A stretch of 64,000 nt of DNA from Lachnospiraceae bacterium. GTDB taxonomy: Bacteria > Bacillota > Clostridia > Lachnospirales > Lachnospiraceae. The first letter of the stretch is position 1; each line of letters opens with the position of its first letter. The notes below the pieces were generated by a model that was not told the origin of the DNA, searched no databases, and worked only from the letters and a program-made list of their open reading frames with translations. The DNA is taken from the NCBI GenBank assembly GCA_017513125.1, contig JAFWDI010000002.1:1-64000 (forward strand), written 5' to 3'. Below, in pieces: positions 7,134 through 15,852 of this stretch. The translations under genes and the position numbers were made by a program.

Positions 7134-8975
7134 CTACTCAACAGTAACGCTCTTCGCCAGATTCCTCGGCTTATCCACGTCCACGCCGCGCGCCACGCCG
7201 GTATAATACCCGAGCAGCTGCAGCGGTATGATCGCCAGGCTCCCGATGAAATGCTCTTCCGCTTTCGGCACGTAGATCGTAAAATCGTCCGAGTCCTCCA
7301 CGAAATAATTCCCGTAGCTGGTCAGCCCCATCAGGTACGCGCCGCGCGCCCGGCACTCGGTCATATTGCTCACGGTCTTCTCGAGCAGGTCCTTCTGCGT
7401 CAGCACGCCGATCACCAGCGTCCCGTCCTCGACCAGGCTGATGGTCCCGTGCTTCAGCTCGCCCGCCGCGTACGCCTCGGAATGGATGTAGCTGATCTCC
7501 TTCATCTTCAGGCTGCCCTCGAGGCTGATCGCGTAGTCCGCGCCGCGCCCCACGAAAAAGATATCGTGCGCGTTCGCGAACTTCGATGCGAACCACTGGA
7601 TCCGTTCCTTATCCTCGAGCACGCGCTCCATCTTATCCGGCAGCGCGGTCATCTCGGCAATGTCGGCCGCGTAAGTCTCCTCATCGAGCACGCCGCGCAG
7701 CCGCCCCAGCCGCACCGCGAGCATGTAGATGCTCACGAGCTGCGCGCTGTAGGCCTTCGTCGTCGCGACCGCGATCTCCGGTCCCGCGTACGTGTACATG
7801 CAGTAATCGCACTCGCGGGCAATGCTCGATCCCACCACGTTCACGACCGCCAGCACGGGCACTCCGCGCTCCTTCGCCATCCGCAGCGCGGCCAGCGTGT
7901 CGGCAGTCTCGCCGGACTGCGAGATCACGATCATCAGCGAATTCTTTGCGAACCGCGGGTTCCGGTATCGGAACTCCGAGGCCAGATCGGTCTCGACCGG
8001 GATGTCCGCGAGGTCCTCGATGATGTATTTCCCGGCCGCGCCCACGTGGTACGCGGAGCCGCAGCCGATGATGTAGAGCCGTTCGAGCGAGCGCATGAAC
8101 TCTTCCGTGAGGCCAGTGGCCGACAAGTCGATGACATTGTCATGGATATAGCACCCCAGCGTATCGCGCACGGCCTTCGGCTGCTCATGGATCTCCTTCA
8201 GCATGAAGTGCTCGTAGCCGCCCTTTTCCGCGGCCTCGGCGTCCCAGGTGATCTCGGTGGATTCCTTTTCCACCGCGTCGCCGTTCAGGTCGTAGAACGT
8301 CACGTGCCCGGGCGTGAGGCGCGCCATCTCCAGGTTATCGATGTAGTACACGGTCCGCGTGTACTTCAGGATCGCGGGCACATCGGAAGCCAGCAGCGCC
8401 GCGTCGTCCGTCAGGCCGATGATCAGCGGGCTGTCCTTTCTGGCGACCCAGATCTCGCCGGGGTAGTCCCGGAACATCAGCGCCAGCGCGTAGGTCCCGC
8501 GAATGCGGACCATGGCTTTCGCGATGGCGTCGATCGGGCCGATATTGTACTTTTTATAGTAATAATCCACGAGGTTCACCGCGACTTCGGTGTCGGTGTC
8601 CGAATAGAACGTGTAGTCGTGGCGAAGCAGCTTCTGCTTCAGCTCCTGATAGTTCTCAATGATGCCGTTATGCGCGCCGATGACCAGATCCCCCGCCGAA
8701 TGATGCGGATGCGCGTTCGCCTCGGTGGGCTCGCCGTGGGTCGCCCAGCGCGTGTGGCCGATGCCGCAGTTTCCGGGCACCGCCGCGCCGCCGTCGGTCT
8801 TCTGCACCAGGTTCAGCAGCCGCCCGGGCGCGCGCACGACCGCGGTCTCCCGGCTTTCCGGATCGAAGACCGCGATCCCCGCGGAGTCATATCCCCGATA
8901 TTCGAGTTTCGAGAGCCCGTCCAGCAGGATGGGCGCGGCAGCTTCATTTCCCGTGTATCCGACGATACCGCACAT
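7134..8975 (-). CDS. glmS: Glutamine--fructose-6-phosphate aminotransferase (isomerizing)
   Basis: Makes glucosamine-6-phosphate from fructose-6-phosphate and glutamine, the entry step to UDP-GlcNAc and peptidoglycan. The mature enzyme begins at the catalytic Cys (MCGIVGYTG). The N-terminal glutaminase half includes GHTRWATHGEP; two SIS sugar-isomerase domains follow (SQSGETADT near 350, and the second near 480), and the protein ends in the conserved KSVTVE tail. Length of 613 is normal. The ATG at 8975 is chosen because GGGAGG lies 7 nt upstream; a TTG two codons earlier would put residues before the catalytic Cys. Its own promoter is at 9038-9066. I found no glmS ribozyme in the leader. Confidence 0.97.
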   Translation of the reverse strand: MCGIVGYTGNEAAAPILLDGLSKLEYRGYDSAGIAVFDPESRETAVVRAPGRLLNLVQKTDGGAAVPGNCGIGHTRWATHGEPTEANAHPHHSAGDLVIGAHNGIIENYQELKQKLLRHDYTFYSDTDTEVAVNLVDYYYKKYNIGPIDAIAKAMVRIRGTYALALMFRDYPGEIWVARKDSPLIIGLTDDAALLASDVPAILKYTRTVYYIDNLEMARLTPGHVTFYDLNGDAVEKESTEITWDAEAAEKGGYEHFMLKEIHEQPKAVRDTLGCYIHDNVIDLSATGLTEEFMRSLERLYIIGCGSAYHVGAAGKYIIEDLADIPVETDLASEFRYRNPRFAKNSLMIVISQSGETADTLAALRMAKERGVPVLAVVNVVGSSIARECDYCMYTYAGPEIAVATTKAYSAQLVSIYMLAVRLGRLRGVLDEETYAADIAEMTALPDKMERVLEDKERIQWFASKFANAHDIFFVGRGADYAISLEGSLKMKEISYIHSEAYAAGELKHGTISLVEDGTLVIGVLTQKDLLEKTVSNMTECRARGAYLMGLTSYGNYFVEDSDDFTIYVPKAEEHFIGSLAIIPLQLLGYYTGVARGVDVDKPRNLAKSVTVE

Positions 8976-9037
8976 ATTCAAACCTCCCTGAGGCGCGCCG
9001 CATTCCCGGCGCGGATGCGATGATATATTCCGTATTT

Positions 9038-9066
9038 ACATTATGGAAGAACGCGGGACCTGTCAA
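9038..9066 (-). promoter_or_regulatory. glmS promoter
   Basis: Minus strand: perfect TTGACA, 17 nt, TAATGT. The leader of about 60 nt carries a CGCGCC/GGCGCG inverted repeat just before the ribosome site. Confidence 0.75.
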
Positions 9067-9094
9067 TTTTCGATTACTTATACCTTCCGGGCTG

Positions 9095-9103
9095 TTATCC
9101 ACA
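9095..9103 (+). promoter_or_regulatory. Consensus DnaA box upstream of glmS
   Basis: TTATCCACA matches the bacterial DnaA box exactly and lies 29 bp upstream of the glmS -35 element, with a degenerate copy (TTTTTCACA) about 14 bp further on. There is no dnaA or dnaN nearby, so this is not an obvious origin; it may be a regulatory or titration site, or chance. Confidence 0.35.
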
Positions 9104-9221
9104 GATCTTTCAAAGGTTTTTCACAGTTCGAACACAGAACTCCTCTATCATTCAGAATGTCAGGGCCGAAACGGCCATCGGAAAACATGTTATTTTAAAA
9201 ATGATATTAAGGAGAAATCTC

Positions 9222-10766
9222 ATGAAAAATATGATCAAAAAAGCCGCCCTCCCCTGCATCCTCGCCGCCGTGATGATCGCGGCTCTGGCGGGCTGCGGTA
9301 CGGGCAATACCTCTGCCGGCACGGACAACGGATCCGGCGGCACTTCCGCGGGAACCTCCGGCGCGATCACCGAAACCGCCGGCTCTTCCGGTTCCGATGT
9401 AAATGCGGCTCCGGCTGCGGCGGGCGCGGCGTCGGCATTGACGGCGGAGGACATCACCGTAAACGAAACCGTCGAGAATAACGCCGACAGCGAGCACGCG
9501 ATCACGGCGGACGGTGAAAACACGTCTTATTCAAACACACAGGTCATTAAGACCGGAGACTCCGACGCGGGCGACGAAGCGGACTTCTACGGCGACAATG
9601 CCGCGGTCTTCGCATCGAACGGCGCGACGCTGGACCTGAGTGAGATGGTCATCTCGACCGACGGCACGCACGCGAACGCGGTGTTCTCGTACGGCGAGGG
9701 CACGACCGTGAACATTTCCGACAGTTACATCGAGACCTCGGGCAACTGCTCCGGCGGCCTCATGACCACCGGCGGCGGCACCATGAACGCGGAGAACGTC
9801 ACCGTGACCACCTCCGGGAACTCCTCCGCGGCGATCCGCTCCGACCGGGGCGGCGGCGACGTGAACGTGACCGGCGGTCATTACACAACGAGCGGCGTCG
9901 GATCGCCCGTGATCTACTCGACCGCGGACATCACCGTGAACGGCGCGTATCTGGAGTCGACCGCTTCGCAGGGCGTGGTCGTAGAGGGCGCGAACTCCGT
10001 GACATTGAACGACGTGACCCTGGTCGCGAACAACACCACGAAGAACGGTGACCACTCCGACTGGCATCAGGCGATCATGATCTACCAGAGCATGTCCGGC
10101 GACGCTTCCGAGGGACTCTCGAGCTTCGCGATGACGGACGGCAGCCTCACGAACGTGACCGGCGACGTGTTCTTTATCACGAATACCACCACGACGATCG
10201 ATCTGACGAATGTCGGGATCTCGAACCAGGACCCGGAGGGCATCTTCCTTCGGGCGGCCGCGGCCGGCTGGGGCAATGAAGGCTCGAACGGCGGGCAGGT
10301 GACATTGACCGCGTCGGACCAGACGATCGACGGCGACATGATCGTCGACGAGGTCTCCGCGCTGAACCTGTACCTGACCGAAGGATCGAACTACACCGGC
10401 GCGATCAATGCCGACGGAACCGCAGGCGAGGTCTACGTCGAGATCGGGAGCGGCTCGACCTGGACGCTGACCGGCGACAGTTATATCACCGCACTGACCT
10501 GTGACGCGGACGCGATCGACCTGAACGGTCATACTCTCTATGTGAACGGTGAAGCTTACACCGAGGGTACCGCGTCCGAGGGAGAGGCGGTCGAGATGAC
10601 CGTGAGCGACGGCGGAGGATCCGATACCGGTATGGGTATGCCCGGTGACGGAATGCCCGGCGAGCGGCCGGACGGGGCGCCTCCGGAACTGCCTGACGGG
10701 GCGACACCCGGCGAACCGCCTTCGGGCGATCCGCCTGCCGGAGCACCGGGAAGTTCTCAGAACTGA
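9222..10766 (+). CDS. Secreted lipoprotein with predicted right-handed beta-helix
   Basis: The product of 514 residues has a lipoprotein signal peptide: basic start, hydrophobic stretch, and lipobox LAGC with Cys25. A Gly/Ser/Thr-rich linker follows, then a long body of short repeated beta-strand turns rich in Thr, Asn, Gly and Val (for example VTVTTSGNSSAAIRSD, then DVNVTGGHYTTSG), typical of parallel beta-helix surface proteins. The C-terminal 50 residues are a Gly/Pro/Met-rich low-complexity tail (MGMPGDGMPGERPDG). The start at 9222 has AAGGAG 7 nt upstream. It is monocistronic with a strong terminator at 10789. Likely an outer-surface binding or adhesion protein; no catalytic residues could be assigned. 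Confidence 0.8.
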   Translation: MKNMIKKAALPCILAAVMIAALAGCGTGNTSAGTDNGSGGTSAGTSGAITETAGSSGSDVNAAPAAAGAASALTAEDITVNETVENNADSEHAITADGENTSYSNTQVIKTGDSDAGDEADFYGDNAAVFASNGATLDLSEMVISTDGTHANAVFSYGEGTTVNISDSYIETSGNCSGGLMTTGGGTMNAENVTVTTSGNSSAAIRSDRGGGDVNVTGGHYTTSGVGSPVIYSTADITVNGAYLESTASQGVVVEGANSVTLNDVTLVANNTTKNGDHSDWHQAIMIYQSMSGDASEGLSSFAMTDGSLTNVTGDVFFITNTTTTIDLTNVGISNQDPEGIFLRAAAAGWGNEGSNGGQVTLTASDQTIDGDMIVDEVSALNLYLTEGSNYTGAINADGTAGEVYVEIGSGSTWTLTGDSYITALTCDADAIDLNGHTLYVNGEAYTEGTASEGEAVEMTVSDGGGSDTGMGMPGDGMPGERPDGAPPELPDGATPGEPPSGDPPAGAPGSSQN

Positions 10767-10788
10767 CGCGCACGTCACGTATTATTGC

Positions 10789-10835
10789 CCGGGGAGAAGG
10801 AACATCCGTGTTCCTTCTCCCCGGCTTCTGTTTTT
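10789..10835 (+). terminator. Intrinsic terminator of the lipoprotein gene
   Basis: A perfect 16 bp stem (10789-10804 with 10809-10824), loop TCCG, then CTTCTGTTTTT. It separates the lipoprotein gene from the DUF3786 gene. Confidence 0.9.
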
Positions 10836-10871
10836 CATGACTTTACGTCCCGCCTGTGCTATGGTGACTGC

Positions 10872-11522
10872 ATGGAAACGAGAGAACGACCCCATTCCGA
10901 TCACGCATACGGCCTCATGTTCGAGGCGGCAGCGGAGCGTCTGAGAAAACATGCGCCGGAGGACATTGCCCGGAAGGCGGATGTGATCTGGGACGCGGAA
11001 AACTCTGTGCTGCGCGTTCCTTTCCTGAACGGCGCCGTCTCCGTGGAATGGCCCTCCTGCCGCCTGATCCCCGCACCGGAAAACTGGCATGCGCTGGTCC
11101 TGCTGCACTACCTGGATCTGGCGGACGGCACGCCGCTGCTGTCGGCGGCGGCCCCGGACACGGTTCCGGCCCTGATGTCCTTCCGCGACGCCCCCGACGG
11201 TATGATCCGCGGCGGAAAGTTCGAGTTCACGGCAGCCCGGACCTTCGAACGCATCCTGCGCGGCCGCGGGCCTGAGGAGATCCGTCGCGCCGCCGCCTCC
11301 CTGGGCGGCACAGAGACCGCCGGCAAGGGCGACCTCTGTTTCGTCATCCCTGTGTTCCCCCGATTTCCGGTGTACCTGCACGTCTGGCTGGCGGACGAGG
11401 ATTTCCCGGCGAGCGGGCGGCTGTTTCTGGACCGCAGCGCAGGGCACTATCTGACCATCGAGGATATCGTGACCGTGGGCGAGATCCTGCTGCGGCGGCT
11501 GGAGGAACAGCTTTTTCAGTAA
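10872..11522 (+). CDS. DUF3786 domain protein
   Basis: The 216-residue protein shows the layout of the DUF3786 family common in Clostridia: an N-terminal helix, an RVPFLNGAVSVEWP segment, HALVLLHYL.LADGTPL in the middle and, near the end, PRFPVYLHVWLADEDFP with YLTIEDIVTVGE. No enzymatic function is established for the family. I start at 10872 because the longer frame would run through the preceding terminator; a GGTGA sequence 4 nt upstream may serve as a ribosome site. It converges with the radical SAM gene. Confidence 0.75.
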   Translation: METRERPHSDHAYGLMFEAAAERLRKHAPEDIARKADVIWDAENSVLRVPFLNGAVSVEWPSCRLIPAPENWHALVLLHYLDLADGTPLLSAAAPDTVPALMSFRDAPDGMIRGGKFEFTAARTFERILRGRGPEEIRRAAASLGGTETAGKGDLCFVIPVFPRFPVYLHVWLADEDFPASGRLFLDRSAGHYLTIEDIVTVGEILLRRLEEQLFQ

Positions 11523-11555
11523 AAAAGCGGGCGGATGCCGAAGCATCTGCCCGCT
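11520..11555 (-). terminator. Bidirectional terminator between DUF3786 and radical SAM genes
   Basis: A 13 bp stem with one G-T pair (11526-11538 with 11543-11555) and CGAA loop. The minus-strand side is followed by TTTTTT, so it mainly stops the radical SAM gene; the plus side (CATTATTTAC) is weaker. Confidence 0.75.
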
Positions 11556-11596
11556 CATTATTTACATCTCGTCTGTCTCGTCAAAACCGTCTCCGG

Positions 11597-12490
11597 TCAC
11601 TCCACTACCTCGATCCATACCTGATCGTCCGGTTCGAACACGACCTTCTCATAGGCCTCCACATCCAGCGGAACCCCGGTCCAGTCGGAATGGATGTCGC
11701 CGTTCTGCTTAATGATGATGTCGTAAAGAATATCGTACGTCACCCCGTCCTCGCCGGTCTCGACGATCGTGGAGTATGGAAGCGTCCGGTGATAGGTGAT
11801 CTCGATCCCGTTATACTCGAAGTGGTAGCCGTTCCGCATGCGGCAGCCGTCCAGCCCCTTATAAGTGAAATAACGCTTCAGATCGTGAAGGATCACGTCG
11901 TCTTCCGTGCGGTAGAGATTCTCCGGCGTCGTGTCGGTATAGTCGTAGCGGAACTGGACCGAAACGCCCTTTCCCTTCCAGCGCTCCACGAACGCGGGAA
12001 GCTGCTCGGCCGGATACCGCTGATAAAGCACGCAGTTGATCCGATGCCGGACAGGCAGGCGGGCGATCAGCTCGTCTTTCGACTCCTCCACATAGTGCTG
12101 CATGTGGCGGGAAATGTTCACGCAGGTGATCTTATCCTTATTTCGCTCGCAGAAATGCAGGATATCCTCCGCGGGCTGGTCGGAAAAGGCCGGAAGTGTT
12201 GTGTTAATAAATACCCGGTGCGTGTTCGGGACCTTATCCAGCATGATCTGCAGGGAATCCAGGTTCGCCATCGGCTCGCCGCCCGTGAAAACGAAGTCAC
12301 AGTAAGGCGTGATCCGATCCATGCGGACGATACTCTCGCAGATCTTCTCCAGACTGAAACCGGTCATATCTGCATACTCTGCCTTATTCACGCAGAAGGG
12401 GCAGTTATTACGGCAGTCATACGGTACAAAAACCGTGACGGTCGCGCCGCCCTCTCTGGTCTTGTACGGGTTATGCTGAGTCATGTTCAT
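11597..12490 (-). CDS. Radical SAM protein of unknown substrate
   Basis: The 297-residue protein has a radical SAM cluster motif near residue 26 (C-x3-C-x2-C in DCRNNCPFC) and the following GGEP motif (VFTGGEPMANLD), then conserved-looking strands ending in a beta-rich C-terminus (ITYHRTLPYSTIVETGEDG). Length and the single Fe-S motif suggest a compact enzyme without an extra SPASM domain. Start is ambiguous: ATG at 12490 or 12484, with GAGGTAAG between 3 and 10 nt upstream. It is a single-gene unit. The C-terminal half does not match a radical SAM subfamily I recognise. Confidence 0.82.
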   Translation of the reverse strand: MNMTQHNPYKTREGGATVTVFVPYDCRNNCPFCVNKAEYADMTGFSLEKICESIVRMDRITPYCDFVFTGGEPMANLDSLQIMLDKVPNTHRVFINTTLPAFSDQPAEDILHFCERNKDKITCVNISRHMQHYVEESKDELIARLPVRHRINCVLYQRYPAEQLPAFVERWKGKGVSVQFRYDYTDTTPENLYRTEDDVILHDLKRYFTYKGLDGCRMRNGYHFEYNGIEITYHRTLPYSTIVETGEDGVTYDILYDIIIKQNGDIHSDWTGVPLDVEAYEKVVFEPDDQVWIEVVE

Positions 12491-12570
12491 CTTACCTCAT
12501 CGGGCGGCGCCGGACCGATCCGGCTGCCGCAGTGGTCTGGTTTCTTTGGAAAAATACGCAATTCGCGCAT

Positions 12571-12576
12571 ATTATA
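12571..12576 (-). promoter_or_regulatory. -10 element of the radical SAM gene
   Basis: A perfect TATAAT on the minus strand, about 80 nt before the start codon. The -35 (TTTTAT at 17 nt) is weak, so an activator may be needed. Confidence 0.45.
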
Positions 12577-12636
12577 ATCGAAACCGCCGCGAAATAAAAG
12601 CATTTCTTGTTCGGATCGCTCCGGGTGCCCGAAGCG

Positions 12637-12671
12637 CTCAAAGAGGACCCCTGCCGGGAGCAGAGGTCCTC
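12637..12671 (-). terminator. Terminator of the butyrate operon
   Basis: A 12 bp stem with one mismatch (12643-12654 with 12660-12671), loop CGGGA, followed on the minus strand by TTTGAG. It lies 44 bp past the etfA stop codon. Confidence 0.7.
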
Positions 12672-12714
12672 CTGTCATTCAAATGTCCGGACGTTACCGG
12701 GCGTCTTAGCCAAA

Positions 12715-13764
12715 TCAGTCAGCCTTCTTCGCCTTGAACGCGCGGATCGCCTTCGTCAGCTCGGGAACGATCTTATTCAGGTCGCCCACGACGCCGTAGT
12801 CGGCCACTTCGAAGATCGGAGCGGACTCGTCCTTATTGATCGCGATGATCAGATCCGACTCTTCCATACCGGCCAGGTGCTGGATAGCGCCCGAGATACC
12901 GATCGCCATGTAGAGGTTCGGGCGGACGGTCTTACCGGTCTGTCCGACCTGCAGATCCTTCGGCTTCCAGCCGGCGTCCACGACTGCACGCGAGCAGGAA
13001 ACGACGCCGCCGATGGCGTCAGCCAGATCGTCCAGGATGGCGAAGTTCTCGGGGGAACCCACGCCGCGGCCGCCGGAGACCAGGATCTTCGCATCCTGAA
13101 TGTCCACGACATTGCCCGTGTTCTTAACGACCTCGAGGATCTCGACGTACTTGTGGTCCGGAGTGAAGCCGGGGTTGAACTCGATGATCTCGGCGGTCCT
13201 GCCGGCCTCGCGGGGCAGAGCCTGCATCACGCCGGGACGGACGGTCGCCATCTGCGGTCTGTTGTAAGGGCACGCGATGGTAGCGATTGTGTTTCCGCCG
13301 AAAGCGGGACGGGTCATCAGCAGCTGGTTATGAAGCTGCTCCTGGTTCGGGATCGGCTTCAGCGGGAAATCACCGATATCCAGCTGCGTGCAGTCTGCGG
13401 TCAGACCGGTCTTCACGCGGCAGGAAACTCTCGGGCCCAGATCGCGGCCGATCGCGGTCGCGCCGACCAGCATGATGTCGGGCTTGAACTCATTGATCAC
13501 GGACGCCAGAGCGTGCGTGTAGGGCTCGGTGCGGTACTCTTTCAGCTCGGGATCGTCCACGACGATGATCTTGTCAGCGCCGGCTTCGGCCAGATCCTTC
13601 GTCAGCGGCATCATGTCGGAACCGATGAGGACAGCGGTAACCTCGGTGCCCAGGTCGGCGGCCAGCTTCTTCGCCTCGCCGATCAGCTCAAACGCGATGT
13701 TATTGACTTTGTTATCAACCTGCTGTGCGTAAATATATACGCCCTTGTATTCTTCTAAAGCCAT
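12715..13764 (-). CDS. etfA: Electron transfer flavoprotein alpha subunit
   Basis: Partner of EtfB; together they pass electrons to or from butyryl-CoA dehydrogenase. The 349-residue protein ends with the FAD-binding domain of this family, including SGRGVGSPENF-like glycine-rich turn near 230, GQTGKTVRPNLYMAIGISG, and AIQHLAGMEESDLIIAINKD. Length is typical. The start has AGGTGA 7 nt upstream. It is the last gene of the operon, 36 bp after etfB. In butyrate-forming anaerobes this complex couples crotonyl-CoA and ferredoxin reduction by electron bifurcation; I infer that role here from the operon. Confidence 0.96.
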   Translation of the reverse strand: MALEEYKGVYIYAQQVDNKVNNIAFELIGEAKKLAADLGTEVTAVLIGSDMMPLTKDLAEAGADKIIVVDDPELKEYRTEPYTHALASVINEFKPDIMLVGATAIGRDLGPRVSCRVKTGLTADCTQLDIGDFPLKPIPNQEQLHNQLLMTRPAFGGNTIATIACPYNRPQMATVRPGVMQALPREAGRTAEIIEFNPGFTPDHKYVEILEVVKNTGNVVDIQDAKILVSGGRGVGSPENFAILDDLADAIGGVVSCSRAVVDAGWKPKDLQVGQTGKTVRPNLYMAIGISGAIQHLAGMEESDLIIAINKDESAPIFEVADYGVVGDLNKIVPELTKAIRAFKAKKAD

Positions 13765-13800
13765 TATTCGTTCACCTATATCCTTCTATAAACTCGATTC

Positions 13801-14583
13801 TTAGATGATGTGCTTCTCATCGAGCTTGCCCATGAGGTACTCGACGGACTCCTGCGTGTCGAGGATCACCTGCTCACCCTGGCCCTTGCGGACTTTATCG
13901 GAAGCCTTCGCGATCTTCGTGGGCGAACCCTTCATGCCGAGGTTGTCATCGCTGACATCCTTCAGATCGGCTCTGCCCCACACGGTGACTTCGGTGTCGT
14001 AGGCATCCCAGATTCCGCCGGGGGTCATGTAGCGCGGCTCGGCCAGCTCCGCCAGAGCGGTCAGCAGGCAGGGCATCTTCGCCTTGACCATGTGATATCT
14101 GTCATCATACATTCTCTTAACGATGACATACTCGCCGTCGATCTCAATGCTCTGCGTATAGGAGATGACCGGGAGATCGAGGTGCTCGGAGATCTGCGGA
14201 CCGACCTGAGCGGTATCACCGTCGATGGCCTGACGGCCGGTGATGATCAGATCGTAATCCAGATTCCGGATCGCGCCCGCGATCGTGGTGGACGTCGCCC
14301 AGGTGTCGGCGCCGCCGAGCACTCTGTCGGTGACCAGGATGGCATGGTCAGCGCCCATGGCCAGAGCCTCGCGAAGGACGTCATCCGCCTTCGGCAGACC
14401 CATGGTCAGAACGGTGACTTCCGCGCCGTACTTATCCTTCAGCTGAAGGGCAGCCTCCAGGCCGGCCTTATCATCCGGGTTCATGATGGCGAGCATCGCG
14501 CCTCTGTTCAGGGTGCCGTCCTCGTTAAATCTCACGCCGCCCTTGGTGTCAGGTACCTGCTTAATGCAAACGATAATCTTCAC
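13801..14583 (-). CDS. etfB: Electron transfer flavoprotein beta subunit
   Basis: The 260-residue protein begins MKIIVCIKQVPDTKG, as clostridial EtfB does, and carries the family signature near residues 115-165 (GRQAIDGDTAQVGPQISEHL). The motif VTDRVLGGADTWATS near residue 84 fits the bifurcating type, which binds a second FAD in this subunit. It lies 13 bp after bcd and 36 bp before etfA. Confidence 0.96.
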   Translation of the reverse strand: MKIIVCIKQVPDTKGGVRFNEDGTLNRGAMLAIMNPDDKAGLEAALQLKDKYGAEVTVLTMGLPKADDVLREALAMGADHAILVTDRVLGGADTWATSTTIAGAIRNLDYDLIITGRQAIDGDTAQVGPQISEHLDLPVISYTQSIEIDGEYVIVKRMYDDRYHMVKAKMPCLLTALAELAEPRYMTPGGIWDAYDTEVTVWGRADLKDVSDDNLGMKGSPTKIAKASDKVRKGQGEQVILDTQESVEYLMGKLDEKHII

Positions 14584-14596
14584 GGATGGATCCTCC

Positions 14597-15754
14597 TTAC
14601 TTTAACAGATTGGCAGAGATGACCATGCGCTGGACCTCGGAGGTACCCTCGTAGATCTCAGTGATCTTAGCGTCACGCATCATACGCTCCACGTCATAAT
14701 CTCTCATGTAACCGTAACCGCCGTGCAGCTGAACAGCCTTGGTGGTCACTTCCATCGCGGTCTCGGCAGCGTACAGCTTCGCCATGGCAGCCTCGACGCC
14801 GTAGTTCGGCTGAGTGTCCTTCGCGACAGCCGCCTTATAGACGAGCATCTGCGCGGCCTGGCACTTCGTAGCCATGTCGGCCAGCTGGAACTGCGTGTTC
14901 TGGAACTGGCTCAGGGAGCGTCCGAACTGCTTTCTCTCCTTCACGTACGCGACGGTCTTGTCCAGAGCGCCCTCGGCCAGGCCGAGCGCCTGCGACGCGA
15001 TACCGATACGGCCGCCGTCCAGGGTGTGCATGGCGATGTTGAAGCCCTTGCCCTGCTGGCCCAGAAGGTTCTCCTTCGGGATGCGGCAGTCGGTGAAGAC
15101 CAGCTCGTAGGTCGCCGAACCGCGGATACCCATCTTCTTCTCCTTCGTACCGAATTCGAAGCCCGGGGTGCCCTTCTCGACGATGAAGGCGGAGATCTCC
15201 TTGCGGATCTTACCCTTCTTCTCGACCTTTCCGGTCACGGCGATGATGATGTACACGTCGGCATACTTACCGTTCGTGATGAAGCACTTGGAGCCGTTCA
15301 GGATCCACTCGTTCGTGGCCTCGTCGAAGACCGCCTTCGTGGTCTGTCCCTGTGCGTCGGTGCCGGCGCCGGGCTCGGTCAGGCCGAACGCGCCGATCTT
15401 ACGGCCGCTGGCCAGATCCGGGATATACTTCTGCTTCTGCTCTTCGGTACCGAAAGTCATGATCGGATCCATGCAGAGCGAGGTGTGAGCGGAAATGATG
15501 ACCGCGGTGGTGCCGCAGGCCTTCGCCAGCTCTTCCACGCACATCGCGTAGGTCAGGATGTCGCATCCCTGGCCGCCGTACTCCTTCGGGATCGGGATAC
15601 CGAAGAAACCGGCCTTCGCCATCTTCGCGCAGGTCTCTACCGGAAACGCTTCAGTCTCGTCAACTTCCTGAGCGATCGGAGCCACTTCTTTCTCAGCGAA
15701 CTCTTTGAACAGTTCACGCGCAAGAAGATGCTTCTTATCCAAACTGAAATCCAT
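14597..15754 (-). CDS. bcd: Butyryl-CoA dehydrogenase (short-chain acyl-CoA dehydrogenase)
   Basis: Reduces crotonyl-CoA to butyryl-CoA with electrons from Etf. The 385-residue protein has the acyl-CoA dehydrogenase fold with signature GAFGLTEPGAGTDAQ near 125, the FAD-binding LHGGYGYMRDYDVERMMRD near 340, and the catalytic Glu in ITEIYEGTSEVQ near 367. Length is standard. It lies between hbd (98 bp upstream gap containing a hairpin) and etfB (13 bp), as in other butyrate producers. Confidence 0.97.
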   Translation of the reverse strand: MDFSLDKKHLLARELFKEFAEKEVAPIAQEVDETEAFPVETCAKMAKAGFFGIPIPKEYGGQGCDILTYAMCVEELAKACGTTAVIISAHTSLCMDPIMTFGTEEQKQKYIPDLASGRKIGAFGLTEPGAGTDAQGQTTKAVFDEATNEWILNGSKCFITNGKYADVYIIIAVTGKVEKKGKIRKEISAFIVEKGTPGFEFGTKEKKMGIRGSATYELVFTDCRIPKENLLGQQGKGFNIAMHTLDGGRIGIASQALGLAEGALDKTVAYVKERKQFGRSLSQFQNTQFQLADMATKCQAAQMLVYKAAVAKDTQPNYGVEAAMAKLYAAETAMEVTTKAVQLHGGYGYMRDYDVERMMRDAKITEIYEGTSEVQRMVISANLLK

Positions 15755-15798
15755 GCTGTTTATTCCTCCATATTTCTTTCTCTAATAAACCGCATTTT

Positions 15799-15830
15799 GA
15801 CGCGGACAAGATAAAGCGCCTGTCCGCGTC
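15799..15830 (-). other. Intercistronic hairpin between hbd and bcd
   Basis: A perfect 10 bp inverted repeat (15799-15808 with 15821-15830, 12 nt loop) without a T-run on either strand, so it is not an intrinsic terminator. Its place inside the operon suggests an RNA processing or stability element. Confidence 0.6.
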
Positions 15831-15852
15831 ATGTATGCGAAATGAAACCGAA

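Noticed and set aside
8976..9200. Possible glmS ribozyme in the glmS leader
   Set aside because: The leader from the promoter to the start codon is only about 60 nt, too short for the ribozyme, and shows none of its core sequence.
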